From NCBI RefSeq assembly GCF_047121295.1, contig NZ_CP139447.1:3472001-3536000 (forward strand): 64,000 nt of DNA, written 5' to 3'. Numbering within the stretch: the first letter of the stretch is position 1; the number at the start of each line of letters is the position of its first letter. The DNA is from Longispora sp047121295. GTDB lineage: Bacteria > Actinomycetota > Actinomycetes > Mycobacteriales > Micromonosporaceae. The position numbers and the translations under genes are program-made. Below the pieces are notes generated by a model. The model saw only the letters and a program-made list of their open reading frames with translations. It did no database searches and was not told where the DNA came from. This document shows, piece by piece, positions 1 to 8,565 of the stretch.

Positions 1-76
1 GGGCCTTCGAGGTTCTACCAAAGTACGACGTGGGCCGCGTCACAGTCGGCGGAGACGGCCGGTCCGGGCGGGACGG

Positions 77-1273
77 TCACGGCCGGGTGGTCGGCGAGCA
101 TCTCCCGTCCGGCTGGCAGACCACGTAGTCGCCCGAGTTGAAGCGGGGGAAGACGTTGTAGTAGTAGCCGGTGGCCGAGTACACGGGCACGCCCAGGGTC
201 GCGGCGAGCAACCGCATCAGGGGCTGGTTCTGGCCCACCTGGCACGACTCGAGGTGCACGAAGCCACCCGGGGCGAAGTGCCCGGCCAACCGGGCGAACA
301 CCGGCTGGTACGTGCCGAAGTTCGCCGCGTTCACCTCGGTCGACCCGATCACGATCACCGTCGGGTTGCCGTGCGCGCGGACGTCGAGGCGCGCGATGGG
401 CCGGTCGCCGGCCGCCTGGAGCACGTTGGCCACCATGCTGTTGAGGTCCGACATGTACACCTCGCCGGTCCGGGTGAAGCCCTCCAGCCAGCCGGTGGCG
501 TCGTAGGCGTCGCCCACGTCGATCTCGACCGGGGTCGGCGGGGCGGGCGGTGGCGGCAGCCCGGCGTCCAGGTCGCGGGGCCCGGCCACCGTTCCGCCGG
601 GCAGGCTCGCGTCGTGCGGCCCGTCGTCGGGCACCCCGGCGTCCATGTCCCGGCGTGGTCCGGCATCGGGTTCCGGGATCGGCGCGTCCTGCCGGGGCGG
701 GGGAGCGGGCGCCGCGACCAGGGTGATGACGACCGCCCGGTTCGTGGCCCGGCCGAGCTCGGAGTCGTTGCCGCCGAGGTACTCGCCGGCCCCGGCCGCC
801 GTCGCGGCCCCGCCGGTCATGCCGTGCGCGCCGAGGTACGCGAGCGCCGCCTCGGCGCGCCGGAGCCGCAGCGGGCTGTTGTGGCCCTCGCCGCCGACCG
901 AGTCGCAGTACCCGACGACGGAGGTGACCCGCGCCCGGGTGGCCAGCGACTCCGCGCGGAACAGGCCGTCGAGCAGCGCGAGGTGCGCGGGCTTCAGGTC
1001 GGCCCCGTCGGCGGCGAATCCGGACAGGACGATCATGGTCGGCGGCAGCGGGCCGGCCGGGTGCCGGGCGGCGGCGCCGGGCGAGGTACGCGAGGCCTGC
1101 CGCTCGGCGCGTCCGTACCCGGTCCGCTGCACCACCAGCGCCCCGGTCGCCCGGTTGCCGGCCTGCCGTTGCAGGCGCAGCAGTTCGCCGGCCGCCGGGG
1201 CCGCCGGGGGCCTGTCGCGCGCCGAGGGGGCCTCGGCGGTTGCCCGGGCCAGGTGGACCCGTTCGGTGGCCAT
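77..1273 (-). CDS. LQRQAGNRA-motif / OmpA-like / caspase-like (DUF4347-type) modular protein
   Basis: Modular protein of 398 aa. Residues 34-42 read LQRQAGNRA, a motif family common near the N-terminus of proteins encoded with extracellular contractile injection systems (eCIS). Residues about 80-187 resemble an OmpA/MotB peptidoglycan-binding domain (GYCDSVG, then R-x-x-NRAVVITL). A proline/aspartate-rich linker (188-250) follows. Residues 252-398 resemble DUF4347, with a His301-Gly302 and Glu-Ser-Cys344-Gln arrangement like the catalytic dyad of clan CD (caspase/legumain) peptidases. No signal peptide or membrane segment is visible. The start at 1273 is preferred because the domain-like sequence begins there and CACCAT lies 6 nt upstream, as in other leaderless genes here. 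Longer upstream reading frames look non-coding. eCIS linkage is inference; no structural eCIS genes are in the window. Confidence 0.75.
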   Translation of the reverse strand: MATERVHLARATAEAPSARDRPPAAPAAGELLRLQRQAGNRATGALVVQRTGYGRAERQASRTSPGAAARHPAGPLPPTMIVLSGFAADGADLKPAHLALLDGLFRAESLATRARVTSVVGYCDSVGGEGHNSPLRLRRAEAALAYLGAHGMTGGAATAAGAGEYLGGNDSELGRATNRAVVITLVAAPAPPPRQDAPIPEPDAGPRRDMDAGVPDDGPHDASLPGGTVAGPRDLDAGLPPPPAPPTPVEIDVGDAYDATGWLEGFTRTGEVYMSDLNSMVANVLQAAGDRPIARLDVRAHGNPTVIVIGSTEVNAANFGTYQPVFARLAGHFAPGGFVHLESCQVGQNQPLMRLLAATLGVPVYSATGYYYNVFPRFNSGDYVVCQPDGRCSPTTRP

Positions 1274-1467
1274 GCACCGATGGTGACGTCGGGCCCGGTT
1301 CCCCCGTGGCCAAGATTCCGGGCAACCGTGGACCCGGGGCGCGCCACCATCGATGTCTCGACCGCCACAACCTGGCCTCGGATTGTGTGCGCCCGCCACA
1401 TGGTGACGATCGTGCTGAATGCCTACCGTGACTGCACGGCTAGTCCCGCACACCCGAGGAGACATCG

Positions 1468-2637
1468 ATGCGAGATCTGACGCGGGGCCTGGCGGTGGGC
1501 GCGGTGCTCGCCCTCGGCCTGGCCGGCTGTAGCAGCCCCACCGCGGCGCCCCAGGACGGCGCGGCGAAGGGCCCGGTCAAGATCGGCCTGGTGTACTCCA
1601 AGACCGGCGCCCTGGCCTCCTACGGCAAGCTGTACGCGGAGGGCTTCAGGGCGGGCCTGGACTACGCCACCAAGGGCACCGGCAAGGTCAACGGCCGCCC
1701 GGTCGAGGTCACTGAGGCCGACGACGCCGGCGACCCGGCGAAGGCCGTGTCCGCGGCGACCGACCTGATCGGCAAGGGCACCCGGATCCTGGCCGGCTCG
1801 ACCTCCTCGGGCGTCGCGCTGCAGGTCGCCCCGGTCGCCGAGCAGAACAACGTGCTGTTCGTCTCGGGTCCGGCCGCCACGGACGCGGTCACCGGGATCA
1901 ACAAGCACACGTTCCGGTCCGGCCGGCAGACCACCCAGGACGTCCGGACCGCCGCCCAGTTCATCGGGGACGCCAAGGGCCGCAAGGTCGTGGTGTTCGC
2001 GCAGGACAACGCGTTCGGCAAGGCCAACGTCGACGGCGTCAGGGCGGTCCTCGGCCCCGAGGGCGCGACCGTGGAGGGCCTGCTCGTCGCGCCGACCGCG
2101 ACCGACTTCACGCCGTTCGCGCTGCAGGCCAAGGCCGCGAAGGCCGACCTGCTGTACGTGGCCTGGGCCGGCGCCACCGCCAACGCGATGTGGAGCGCGC
2201 TCGGCCAGCAGGGCGTCCTGGACTCCACCACGGTGGTCACGGGCCTGGACATCAAAGCCTCCTACGCCGCGTACGGGCCGATCGCCGAGAAGGTCAACCT
2301 GCTGTCGCACTACTTCGCCGGGGCCGCCGGTACCGACGTGGAGAAGGCCATGGCCGAGCGGGTGACGAAGGCCGGCGGCGAGGTGGACCTGTTCACGGTG
2401 GACGGCTTCACCGCCGCCCAGCTGATCGTGCACGCGGCCGAGGCCGGCGACGACCCGGCCGCGATGGTCAAGGCCCTGGAGGGCTGGAGCTTCGACGGGG
2501 TGAAGGGCAGGCTCACCGTCCGGGCCGTCGACCACGCCCTGCTCCAGCCGATGTTCCAGGCCAGGCTCACGGCGACCGGCCCCGTGCTGGTGAAGAAGGT
2601 CGACGCCGGGACCGTCGCGCCGCCGGAGAAGAAGTGA
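1468..2637 (+). CDS. livK: Branched-chain amino-acid-type ABC transporter substrate-binding lipoprotein
   Basis: A 389-aa extracytoplasmic solute receptor of the periplasmic-binding-protein type 1 (Leu/Ile/Val, amide or urea) class. The N-terminus is a lipoprotein signal with lipobox LAGC (Cys21), so the protein should be anchored to the outer face of the membrane. The mature part begins GPVKIGLVYSKTGALASYG, the usual opening strand of this family, and its length is normal. GAGGAG upstream of ATG 1468 is a good ribosome site. It is the first gene of a five-gene importer operon; its stop overlaps the next gene (GTGA). The true ligand cannot be read from sequence; amino acids, amides or urea are all possible for the family. 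Confidence 0.9.
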   Translation: MRDLTRGLAVGAVLALGLAGCSSPTAAPQDGAAKGPVKIGLVYSKTGALASYGKLYAEGFRAGLDYATKGTGKVNGRPVEVTEADDAGDPAKAVSAATDLIGKGTRILAGSTSSGVALQVAPVAEQNNVLFVSGPAATDAVTGINKHTFRSGRQTTQDVRTAAQFIGDAKGRKVVVFAQDNAFGKANVDGVRAVLGPEGATVEGLLVAPTATDFTPFALQAKAAKADLLYVAWAGATANAMWSALGQQGVLDSTTVVTGLDIKASYAAYGPIAEKVNLLSHYFAGAAGTDVEKAMAERVTKAGGEVDLFTVDGFTAAQLIVHAAEAGDDPAAMVKALEGWSFDGVKGRLTVRAVDHALLQPMFQARLTATGPVLVKKVDAGTVAPPEKK

Positions 2638-3383
2638 CCGTTCTGCGCACCCGGGGCCTGGGCTGGTCGGTGGGCGGGGCGGTGATCGTGGCCGACGTCG
2701 ACCTGTCCGTGGCCGAGGGGGAGTTCCTCGCCGTGATCGGCCCCAACGGCGCCGGGAAGACCTCGCTGTTCAACCTTCTTTCCGGGGTACTCGCCGCCAC
2801 CACCGGCAGCGTCCTGCTCGACGGCCGCGACGTCACCCGGCTCGCCCCGCACCGCCGGACCCGGCTCGGCCTGGGCCGGACCTTCCAGACCGCCAGCCTG
2901 TTCCCGGCGCTCACCGTGGCCGAGAACGTCCGGCTGGCCGCCCAGGCGCACGCCGGCGCGCACCTGCGGCTGTGGGGCCGGGCCGACCGGCTGCCCGGGG
3001 TGTCGGCCACCGCCGCCGACGCGATCGCCCGGGTCGGGCTCGCCGCCCGGTCCGCCGACCCGGCCGGCGGCCTGTCGCACGGCGACAAACGCAAACTCGA
3101 GCTGGCGGTACTCCTCGCCCAGCGCCCCCGGGTCCTGCTCCTCGACGAGCCGATGGCCGGGGTGAGCGCCGAGGAGGTGCCGGCCCTCGTCGCCCTGATC
3201 GGCGAGCTGCACCGGACGGAGGGCCGGACCGTGCTGATGGTCGAACACCACATGGACGTCCTCCTCGGCCTCGCCGACCGGGTGGCCGTCATGCACCACG
3301 GCCGCCTGCTGGCCTGCGACACCCCGCGCACGGTGATGGCCGACCCGACCGTGCAGGCCTCGTACCTCGGGGAGCCGTTGTGA
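2634..3383 (+). CDS. livG: ABC transporter ATP-binding protein, LivG type
   Basis: A 249-aa nucleotide-binding subunit that powers the importer. Walker A is GPNGAGKT at residues 36-43, the signature is a variant LSHGDKR (instead of LSGGQ), and Walker B is VLLLDEPMAG. LSHGxxR signatures are typical of LivG proteins. The GTG start at 2634 overlaps the stop of the binding-protein gene by 4 bp, implying translational coupling; the much longer upstream open frame is a shadow of the previous gene. It should pair with the LivF-like subunit encoded next and with the two permeases. Confidence 0.93.
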   Translation: MTVLRTRGLGWSVGGAVIVADVDLSVAEGEFLAVIGPNGAGKTSLFNLLSGVLAATTGSVLLDGRDVTRLAPHRRTRLGLGRTFQTASLFPALTVAENVRLAAQAHAGAHLRLWGRADRLPGVSATAADAIARVGLAARSADPAGGLSHGDKRKLELAVLLAQRPRVLLLDEPMAGVSAEEVPALVALIGELHRTEGRTVLMVEHHMDVLLGLADRVAVMHHGRLLACDTPRTVMADPTVQASYLGEPL

Positions 3384-4084
3384 TCCTCGACGTCACCGAC
3401 CTGCACGTCCGGCTCGCCGGCTCGCACATCCTGCAAGGGGTGTCCTTCGGCGTGCGCGCCGACCGGGTGACCGCGCTGCTCGGCCGCAACGGCGCGGGCA
3501 AGACCACCACGGTCCGGGCCGTCCTCGGGCTGGTGCCGAGCACCGGGCGGGTCCTGCTCGACGGCGCCGACGTCACCGGCCGCCGCACGCACGCCATCGT
3601 CCGGCGCGGGGTCGGCTACGCCCCCGAGGACCGCGGCGTGTTCGGCGCGCTCACCGTCGCCGAGAACCTCCGCCTCGCCGAACGCGACCCCCGACCCCGC
3701 TACGACCTGGTGTTCGACCTGTTCCCGGAGCTGGAGGCCCGCTCCCGGCAACCGGCGGGCACCCTGTCCGGCGGGCAGCAGCAGATGGTCGCGATCGGCC
3801 GGGCCCTGCTCAACGACAACCGGCTCCTGATCGTCGACGAGCCCACCAAGGGCCTCGCGCCCCGCGTCGTCGCCGAGGTCGCCTCGGCGTTGGAACGGGC
3901 GGGCACCGCGACCACCGTCCTGCTGGTCGAGCAGAACCTGCCCCTGGTCCGCCGGCTGGCCACCGACGTGGTCGTCCTCGACCAGGGTCGGGTCGCGCAC
4001 GCCGGGCCGGCCGCCGACCTGCTCGGCGACCCCGAGCGCGCCCGGGCCCTGCTGGGCGTGGCGACCGGGGGCGGCCATGCGTGA
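3380..4084 (+). CDS. livF: ABC transporter ATP-binding protein, LivF type
   Basis: A 234-aa second ATPase subunit of the importer. It shows Walker A GRNGAGKTT, Q-loop region VGYAPEDRGVF, canonical signature LSGGQQQM, and Walker B LLIVDEPTKGLAP, all characteristic of LivF. The GTG start at 3380 overlaps the livG stop by 4 bp and its own stop overlaps the permease start by 8 bp, so the operon is translationally coupled throughout. Length is normal for LivF (about 235 aa). Confidence 0.93.
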   Translation: MILDVTDLHVRLAGSHILQGVSFGVRADRVTALLGRNGAGKTTTVRAVLGLVPSTGRVLLDGADVTGRRTHAIVRRGVGYAPEDRGVFGALTVAENLRLAERDPRPRYDLVFDLFPELEARSRQPAGTLSGGQQQMVAIGRALLNDNRLLIVDEPTKGLAPRVVAEVASALERAGTATTVLLVEQNLPLVRRLATDVVVLDQGRVAHAGPAADLLGDPERARALLGVATGGGHA

Positions 4085-4961
4085 CCTGATCCTGATCACC
4101 CTGACGGGCCTGGGCCTCGGCGCCCTGTACTACCTGGTCGCCGCCGGCCTGTCCCTGATCTTCGGCCTGATGGACGTCCTCAACTTCGCGCACGGCGCGT
4201 TCCTGGCGGCGGGCGCGTACGGCACCTGGTGGGCCGCCGGTCACCTGCCGGGCGCCGGTACCCGGGGATGGGGTTTCGTCCTGGCCGCGCTCTTCGGGGT
4301 CGCACTGGGCGCGGCCCTCGGCGCGCTGACCGAGCTCACCCTGATCCGGCCGCTGTACGCCCGCCCGATCCGGCAGGTCCTCGTCACCGTCGGGCTCGCC
4401 CTGGCCGCGACCGCCCTGCTGCGCGCGGTGGCCGGCGCCGACCCGCTGAGGTTCCCGAAACCCGGCTGGACCGCGCGCACCACCCGGGTCGCCGGCGCCA
4501 CCGTGCCCAACGACCGGCTGCTGCTCATCGCCGCCGCCGTGACGGTGTTCGCCGCGCTGTACCTGTTCCTGCGCACCACCCGCTACGGCCTGATCGTGCG
4601 CGCCGGGGTGCAGGACCGCGCGATGGTGACCGCGCTCGGCATCGACGTGCGCCGGGCGTTCACCCTGGTCTTCGCGATCGGTGGCGCCGCCGCGGCCCTG
4701 GCCGGAGCCCTGGGCGGGGTGTACTTCGAGTCCATCAACCCCGACCAGGGCGGCTCGCTGCTCATCTTCGCGTTCATCGTCGTGGTGATCGGCCGGCTCG
4801 GCTCGGTGACCGGCACGGCGGTCGCGGCGGTGGCCGTCGGCCTGGTCCAGCAGTTCGCCAACTACTACGCCGCCAGCGGGCTCGGCGACCTGTCGGTGGT
4901 GCTGCTGCTCGCCGCCGTGCTCCTCACCCGCCGCGCCACCCTGACCGGGAGCCTCGCATGA
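4077..4961 (+). CDS. livH: ABC transporter permease, LivH type
   Basis: A 294-aa integral membrane subunit of the branched-chain amino-acid-type importer with about eight hydrophobic segments. The motif GLMDVLNFAHGAFLAAGAYG near residues 30-50 is the hallmark of LivH/UrtB permeases, and the C-terminal half holds the cytoplasmic coupling region (GIDVRRAFTLVFAIGG). ATG 4077 lies inside the end of livF, and the stop overlaps the start of the next permease gene, so this is an internal operon cistron. Confidence 0.93.
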   Translation: MRDLILITLTGLGLGALYYLVAAGLSLIFGLMDVLNFAHGAFLAAGAYGTWWAAGHLPGAGTRGWGFVLAALFGVALGAALGALTELTLIRPLYARPIRQVLVTVGLALAATALLRAVAGADPLRFPKPGWTARTTRVAGATVPNDRLLLIAAAVTVFAALYLFLRTTRYGLIVRAGVQDRAMVTALGIDVRRAFTLVFAIGGAAAALAGALGGVYFESINPDQGGSLLIFAFIVVVIGRLGSVTGTAVAAVAVGLVQQFANYYAASGLGDLSVVLLLAAVLLTRRATLTGSLA

Positions 4962-5950
4962 AACGGCTCGTCCCCCTCGCGGTCCTCGTCGCCCTGGCCA
5001 CCCTGCCCTTCTCGGCCCTGCGCGTCCCGGGACTGCTGCCCGGCCCGGTGAACAGCCCCGGCTCGCTGCGGATCCTCGCCCTGTGCCTGGTGTTCGCGGC
5101 CCTCGCCGCCGGCTACGACCTGCTGTTCGGCCGGACCGGCCTGCTGTCCTTCGGCCATGCCCTCTACGTCGCCGCCGGCAGCTACACCGTCAACATCGCG
5201 GTCACCCGGCTCGGCTGGACCCTGCCGGCCGCCCTGGCCCTGGCAGCCGTCGTCGGCGTCGCGCTGCCACTGCTGATCGGCGCGGTGTCGCTGCGGGTCA
5301 CCGGGATCGCGTTCGCCATGGTCACCCTGGCCTTCGCCCAGGCCGGCTCGATCCTGACCCTGCGCGACCCGGGCGGGCTGACCGGGGGCGAGGAGGGCCT
5401 GTCGCTGGGCGCCGCACCGGCCTTCCTGCTGGGCGTGGCCAACACCGTCCACCTGTACTGGCTCGCCCTCGCCTTCCTGGTCTGCACCGTCCTGGTCATC
5501 CGGTGGGCCAACGACACGCCCGCCGGCCGGCTGTGGGCCGCGATCCGGGAGAACGAGCGCCGGGTGGCCGTCCTCGGCGTCGACCCGTACCCGGCGAAAC
5601 TGCTCGCCTACGTCCTGGCCGGCTTCCTCGGCACCGCCGGCGGGGTCGTACACCTGCTGGTCTCCGGCGGCTCCAACCCCGCACTGACCACCTCGGCCCT
5701 CACTCTGTCCCTGCTGGTGATGGTCGTCCTCGGCGGCACCGGCAGCCGGTGGGGCGCGATCGTCGGCGGCGCGCTGTACACCTTCCTGGACCTGCGGCTC
5801 GGCGAACTGGCCACCTCCGAGACCCTGCGCGGCCTCCCGGCGGTCCTGCGGGTCCCGCTGACCGAGCCGCTGTTCGTCCTCGGCGTGCTGTTCGTCATCA
5901 TGGTGTACGCGCTGCCCCACGGCCTCGCGGGCCTCCGGCGCGCCTCATGA
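4958..5950 (+). CDS. livM: ABC transporter permease, LivM type
   Basis: A 330-aa second membrane subunit of the importer, with about nine to ten hydrophobic segments and the LivM hallmark YDLLFGRTGLLSFGHALYVA near residue 50 and GVDPYPAKLLAYVLAGFLG in the coupling region. The ATG at 4958 overlaps the livH stop (ATGA), so the longer upstream frame is not used. Together with the four upstream genes it gives the full set binding protein, two ATPases and two permeases. Confidence 0.93.
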   Translation: MKRLVPLAVLVALATLPFSALRVPGLLPGPVNSPGSLRILALCLVFAALAAGYDLLFGRTGLLSFGHALYVAAGSYTVNIAVTRLGWTLPAALALAAVVGVALPLLIGAVSLRVTGIAFAMVTLAFAQAGSILTLRDPGGLTGGEEGLSLGAAPAFLLGVANTVHLYWLALAFLVCTVLVIRWANDTPAGRLWAAIRENERRVAVLGVDPYPAKLLAYVLAGFLGTAGGVVHLLVSGGSNPALTTSALTLSLLVMVVLGGTGSRWGAIVGGALYTFLDLRLGELATSETLRGLPAVLRVPLTEPLFVLGVLFVIMVYALPHGLAGLRRAS

Positions 5951-6831
5951 CCCCGCACCTTCTCCGGGTACCGGTGGCCGGCGGCGAACTGGCCGTGCAC
6001 CGCTGGCCCGGCGACGGCCCGGTCGTCCTGGCCGCGCACGGCATCACCGGCAACGGCCTGGCCTGGCAGCGCGTCGCCGACCACCTGGCGGGCGAGGTCA
6101 CCCTCCTCGCCCCCGACCTGCGCGGCCGGGCGGCCAGCCGGCACCTGCCCGCCCCGTACGGCCTGGCGGCGCACGCCGACGACCTCGTCGCGGTCCTCGA
6201 CCACCTCGGCGTGGACCGGGTCGTGCTCGCCGGGCACTCGATGGGCGCCTTCGTGGCCACCACCGCCGGTGTCCGGCACCCGGGGAGGATCCGTGAACTG
6301 GTCCTCGTCGACGGCGGCCACGGGCTGCCGCTGCCGCCGGGCACCGACGGCGACGCGGTGCTGGCCGCCGTGCTCGGACCCGCGTTCGCCCGGCTCGCGA
6401 TGACCTTCGCCGACCGGGCCTCCTACCTGGAGTTCTGGGCCCGGCACCCGGCCTTCGCCGAGCTGCTCGACGCCACCGGACCGCCCGGACCGGTGGCCGA
6501 CCACCTCGCCCACGACCTGATCGGCGAACCGCCCGGGCTGCGCTCCTCCTGCGTGCCGGCCGCCGTCCGGGTCGACGGCCTGGCCGTGCTCACCGAGGCC
6601 GGCGCCGCCCTGCGCCGACTGACCGTGCCTGCCGTACTGCTGTGGGCCCGGCGCGGGCTGCTCGACGAGGACCAGGGCCTCTACGACGAGCGGCGCCTCG
6701 CCGGACTGCCGATCCGCGCGGAGCTGGTCGCCGCCGCCAACCACTACTCGATCCTGCTCGGCGACGCGGGGGCGGCGGCGGTCGCGGCGGCGATCAGGGC
6801 GGCGGCGTCGGAGATCCGTCGAATCCGCTGA
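5947..6831 (+). CDS. Alpha/beta hydrolase, last gene of the liv-type operon
   Basis: A 294-aa alpha/beta-hydrolase-fold enzyme. The nucleophile elbow is GHSMG (Ser98), an oxyanion-hole HGITG lies near residue 31, and a C-terminal AANHYSILLGD supplies the catalytic His. It is likely cytoplasmic since no signal peptide is seen. ATG 5947 overlaps the livM stop (ATGA), so it is translated with the transporter; it may hydrolyse an ester, amide or lactone brought in by that importer, but this is inference from position only. The substrate is unknown. Confidence 0.85.
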   Translation: MTPHLLRVPVAGGELAVHRWPGDGPVVLAAHGITGNGLAWQRVADHLAGEVTLLAPDLRGRAASRHLPAPYGLAAHADDLVAVLDHLGVDRVVLAGHSMGAFVATTAGVRHPGRIRELVLVDGGHGLPLPPGTDGDAVLAAVLGPAFARLAMTFADRASYLEFWARHPAFAELLDATGPPGPVADHLAHDLIGEPPGLRSSCVPAAVRVDGLAVLTEAGAALRRLTVPAVLLWARRGLLDEDQGLYDERRLAGLPIRAELVAAANHYSILLGDAGAAAVAAAIRAAASEIRRIR

Positions 6832-6856
6832 ACGGCCGGGACGAGCCGGGACGCCT

Positions 6857-7900
6857 CTACCACCCGGCGGGAAGCAGTCTCAGCCCCTGGAGGACGGTCA
6901 TGGAACTGCCCTTGCCCAGGCCCGTGACGCTGACGCCTGTGGTCATGCCCTCGGCACCGTAGACCGTCACGTAGTCGTCCTTCGTGCTCTCCGTGTACCC
7001 GACCGTCGCCGGGTGGCCGTCCACCGTCGTGCGCGTGGCGGTCGGCGGCTGGTCCTTCGGTATCTCCGCGCCCGGCCATGCCCGGACGGTGACCTGTTGC
7101 CCGGAACCACCCTGCGAGCCGTAGCTGACCCTGACGGACCACGCCTGCGGCCGGCCGTCCGTGTTGACGAGGCGCGGGGTGTGGTCCACGACCACGTCTG
7201 CCACCGGCAGACCCAGCATCGTCGGCGGCGCCACGAACGGCAACGCAATCGGCTGGCCCGCCCCTATCCTCTCCGTCTCCGCCATGCGCACCAGCACGGC
7301 CTTCACCTCCTCGGCGGTCATGTGGGTGGGCAGCTCACTGGCCGACGCCGACGCTGACGCCCACCGGTCCGGCGCGTACTCCCAGCGCAGGGCGAACATG
7401 CCGCCCTGCCCCCTGGCCGAGGTGTCGAGCCATCGACTGGGCACTCCGCGCACCGTCGGCCCCGGCGTCGTGTCGGCGGCCGTGGGCGCGTTCACGCCCT
7501 TGGTGTACAGGCCCAGGCCGTAGGGGCCCGCCTGCACGGTGACCCAGCTCCGACGCGCGTTCACGGACCGGTTCTCCGTCGTGCCGGGCGGCAGCCAGCC
7601 GAAATCCACATAGCTGATCAGCGGGTCGAACTCCTCCGGCAGCACCGCGTTCGGCGCGACATTCGCCGTGGCGCTCGGAGCCGTGCTGGGTGGCGCGGCC
7701 GGTGGTAGGGCCCGGCTGTCGCCCCGGCTGGCCAGCAGGCCACCGGCCAGCACCACCAGCACGCCCAGCCCGGCGGCGCCCGACGTCACCAGCCGGCGTA
7801 CCCGTCGGGTCCGCCGTCCCTCGCTGATCGCCCGGTCGAAGTCCACCCCGGAAGCCGGCTCGTCCTGGAGGGCCTGTTCGAAGAGTTCGCGGGTGTCCAT
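6857..7900 (-). CDS. Single-pass membrane protein, probable anti-sigma partner of the adjacent ECF factor
   Basis: A 347-aa protein with a short cytoplasmic N-terminus (residues 1-36, ending in an arginine-rich RRTRRVRR stretch), one membrane segment (about 37-60) and a large extracytoplasmic domain rich in Pro, Thr and Ser. No recognised enzymatic motif is visible. It follows the SigE-family sigma gene with a 1-bp gap and has AGGAGAG before its ATG, so the two are co-transcribed. This layout is typical of regulators that hold or release an ECF sigma factor, but no zinc-binding HxxxCxxC anti-sigma motif is present, so the role is inferred from context. Confidence 0.7.
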   Translation of the reverse strand: MDTRELFEQALQDEPASGVDFDRAISEGRRTRRVRRLVTSGAAGLGVLVVLAGGLLASRGDSRALPPAAPPSTAPSATANVAPNAVLPEEFDPLISYVDFGWLPPGTTENRSVNARRSWVTVQAGPYGLGLYTKGVNAPTAADTTPGPTVRGVPSRWLDTSARGQGGMFALRWEYAPDRWASASASASELPTHMTAEEVKAVLVRMAETERIGAGQPIALPFVAPPTMLGLPVADVVVDHTPRLVNTDGRPQAWSVRVSYGSQGGSGQQVTVRAWPGAEIPKDQPPTATRTTVDGHPATVGYTESTKDDYVTVYGAEGMTTGVSVTGLGKGSSMTVLQGLRLLPAGW

Positions 7901-7901
7901 C

Positions 7902-8402
7902 TCAGCTCTCCTGCGTGGTCAGGGTACGTCGAAGGGCGTCCAGGCCCCGGGCGGTCTGGCTCTTGACCGTCCCCTCCGAACACCGGAGGATCTCGGCGGT
8001 CTCGGCCACGGACAGGTCGAGGTAGTACCGCAGCACCAGGGTCGCCCGCTGCCGCTCCGGCACGTCGCGCAGCGCGGCCCGCACCGTCAGCCCCATGTCC
8101 GGGTCGTGTTCGACGGCGGGCACCCCGCCGCGTTCCGGTGGTTCGGCGAACAGCCGGACCCGCGCGCGCCAGCCGGTCCGCTGCTCGCTGAGGAACACCC
8201 GCAGCAGCATCGTCCGGACGTAGCCATCGAGGTTGTCCGTCCGGGACGCCTTGGGCCAGTGCACGTACAGCCGGGTGATCGTCACCTGGACCAGGTCGTC
8301 AGCCCGGTGCCAGTCCTGGCAGAGCAGGAAGGCCACCCTGCGCAGCCACGGCGTTCGAAGCCGGACATAGTCCACATAATTATGCTCATCACGCACCGTC
8401 AT
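7902..8402 (-). CDS. SigE-family ECF RNA polymerase sigma factor
   Basis: A 166-aa extracytoplasmic-function sigma factor. Region 2 is at about residues 8-45 (LRRVAFLLCQDWHRADDLVQVTITRLYVHW, shown only as family type) and region 4 at about 110-160, with the helix-turn-helix LSVAETAEILRCSEGTVKSQ. The size and wording match the small SigE family abundant in actinomycetes. The ATG at 8402 is chosen because GAGAGG lies just upstream and the longer reading frame adds an atypical Cys/Arg-rich stretch. It is co-transcribed with the membrane protein that follows. Target genes are not evident. Confidence 0.88.
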   Translation of the reverse strand: MTVRDEHNYVDYVRLRTPWLRRVAFLLCQDWHRADDLVQVTITRLYVHWPKASRTDNLDGYVRTMLLRVFLSEQRTGWRARVRLFAEPPERGGVPAVEHDPDMGLTVRAALRDVPERQRATLVLRYYLDLSVAETAEILRCSEGTVKSQTARGLDALRRTLTTQES

Positions 8403-8565
8403 CCGCCTCTCGACTGTCTTCGCGCCTATGACGCCGCCGGCCGGGCGCGAGGTTGCACAGCAGCACGATCTTGACGGAGGCACGTCGGAGGCATCGCGGC
8501 GAGGCAGGGCTCCCCGCCCGCCCGCGGTCCGGCGAGGGAGACTCCCTCGCCGGACATCAGCGCCG

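Noticed and set aside
2190..2633. Long N-terminal extension of the LivG frame into the binding-protein gene
   Set aside because: It is the shadow frame of livK; the GTG at 2634 gives a normal-length ATPase and the usual 4-bp overlap.
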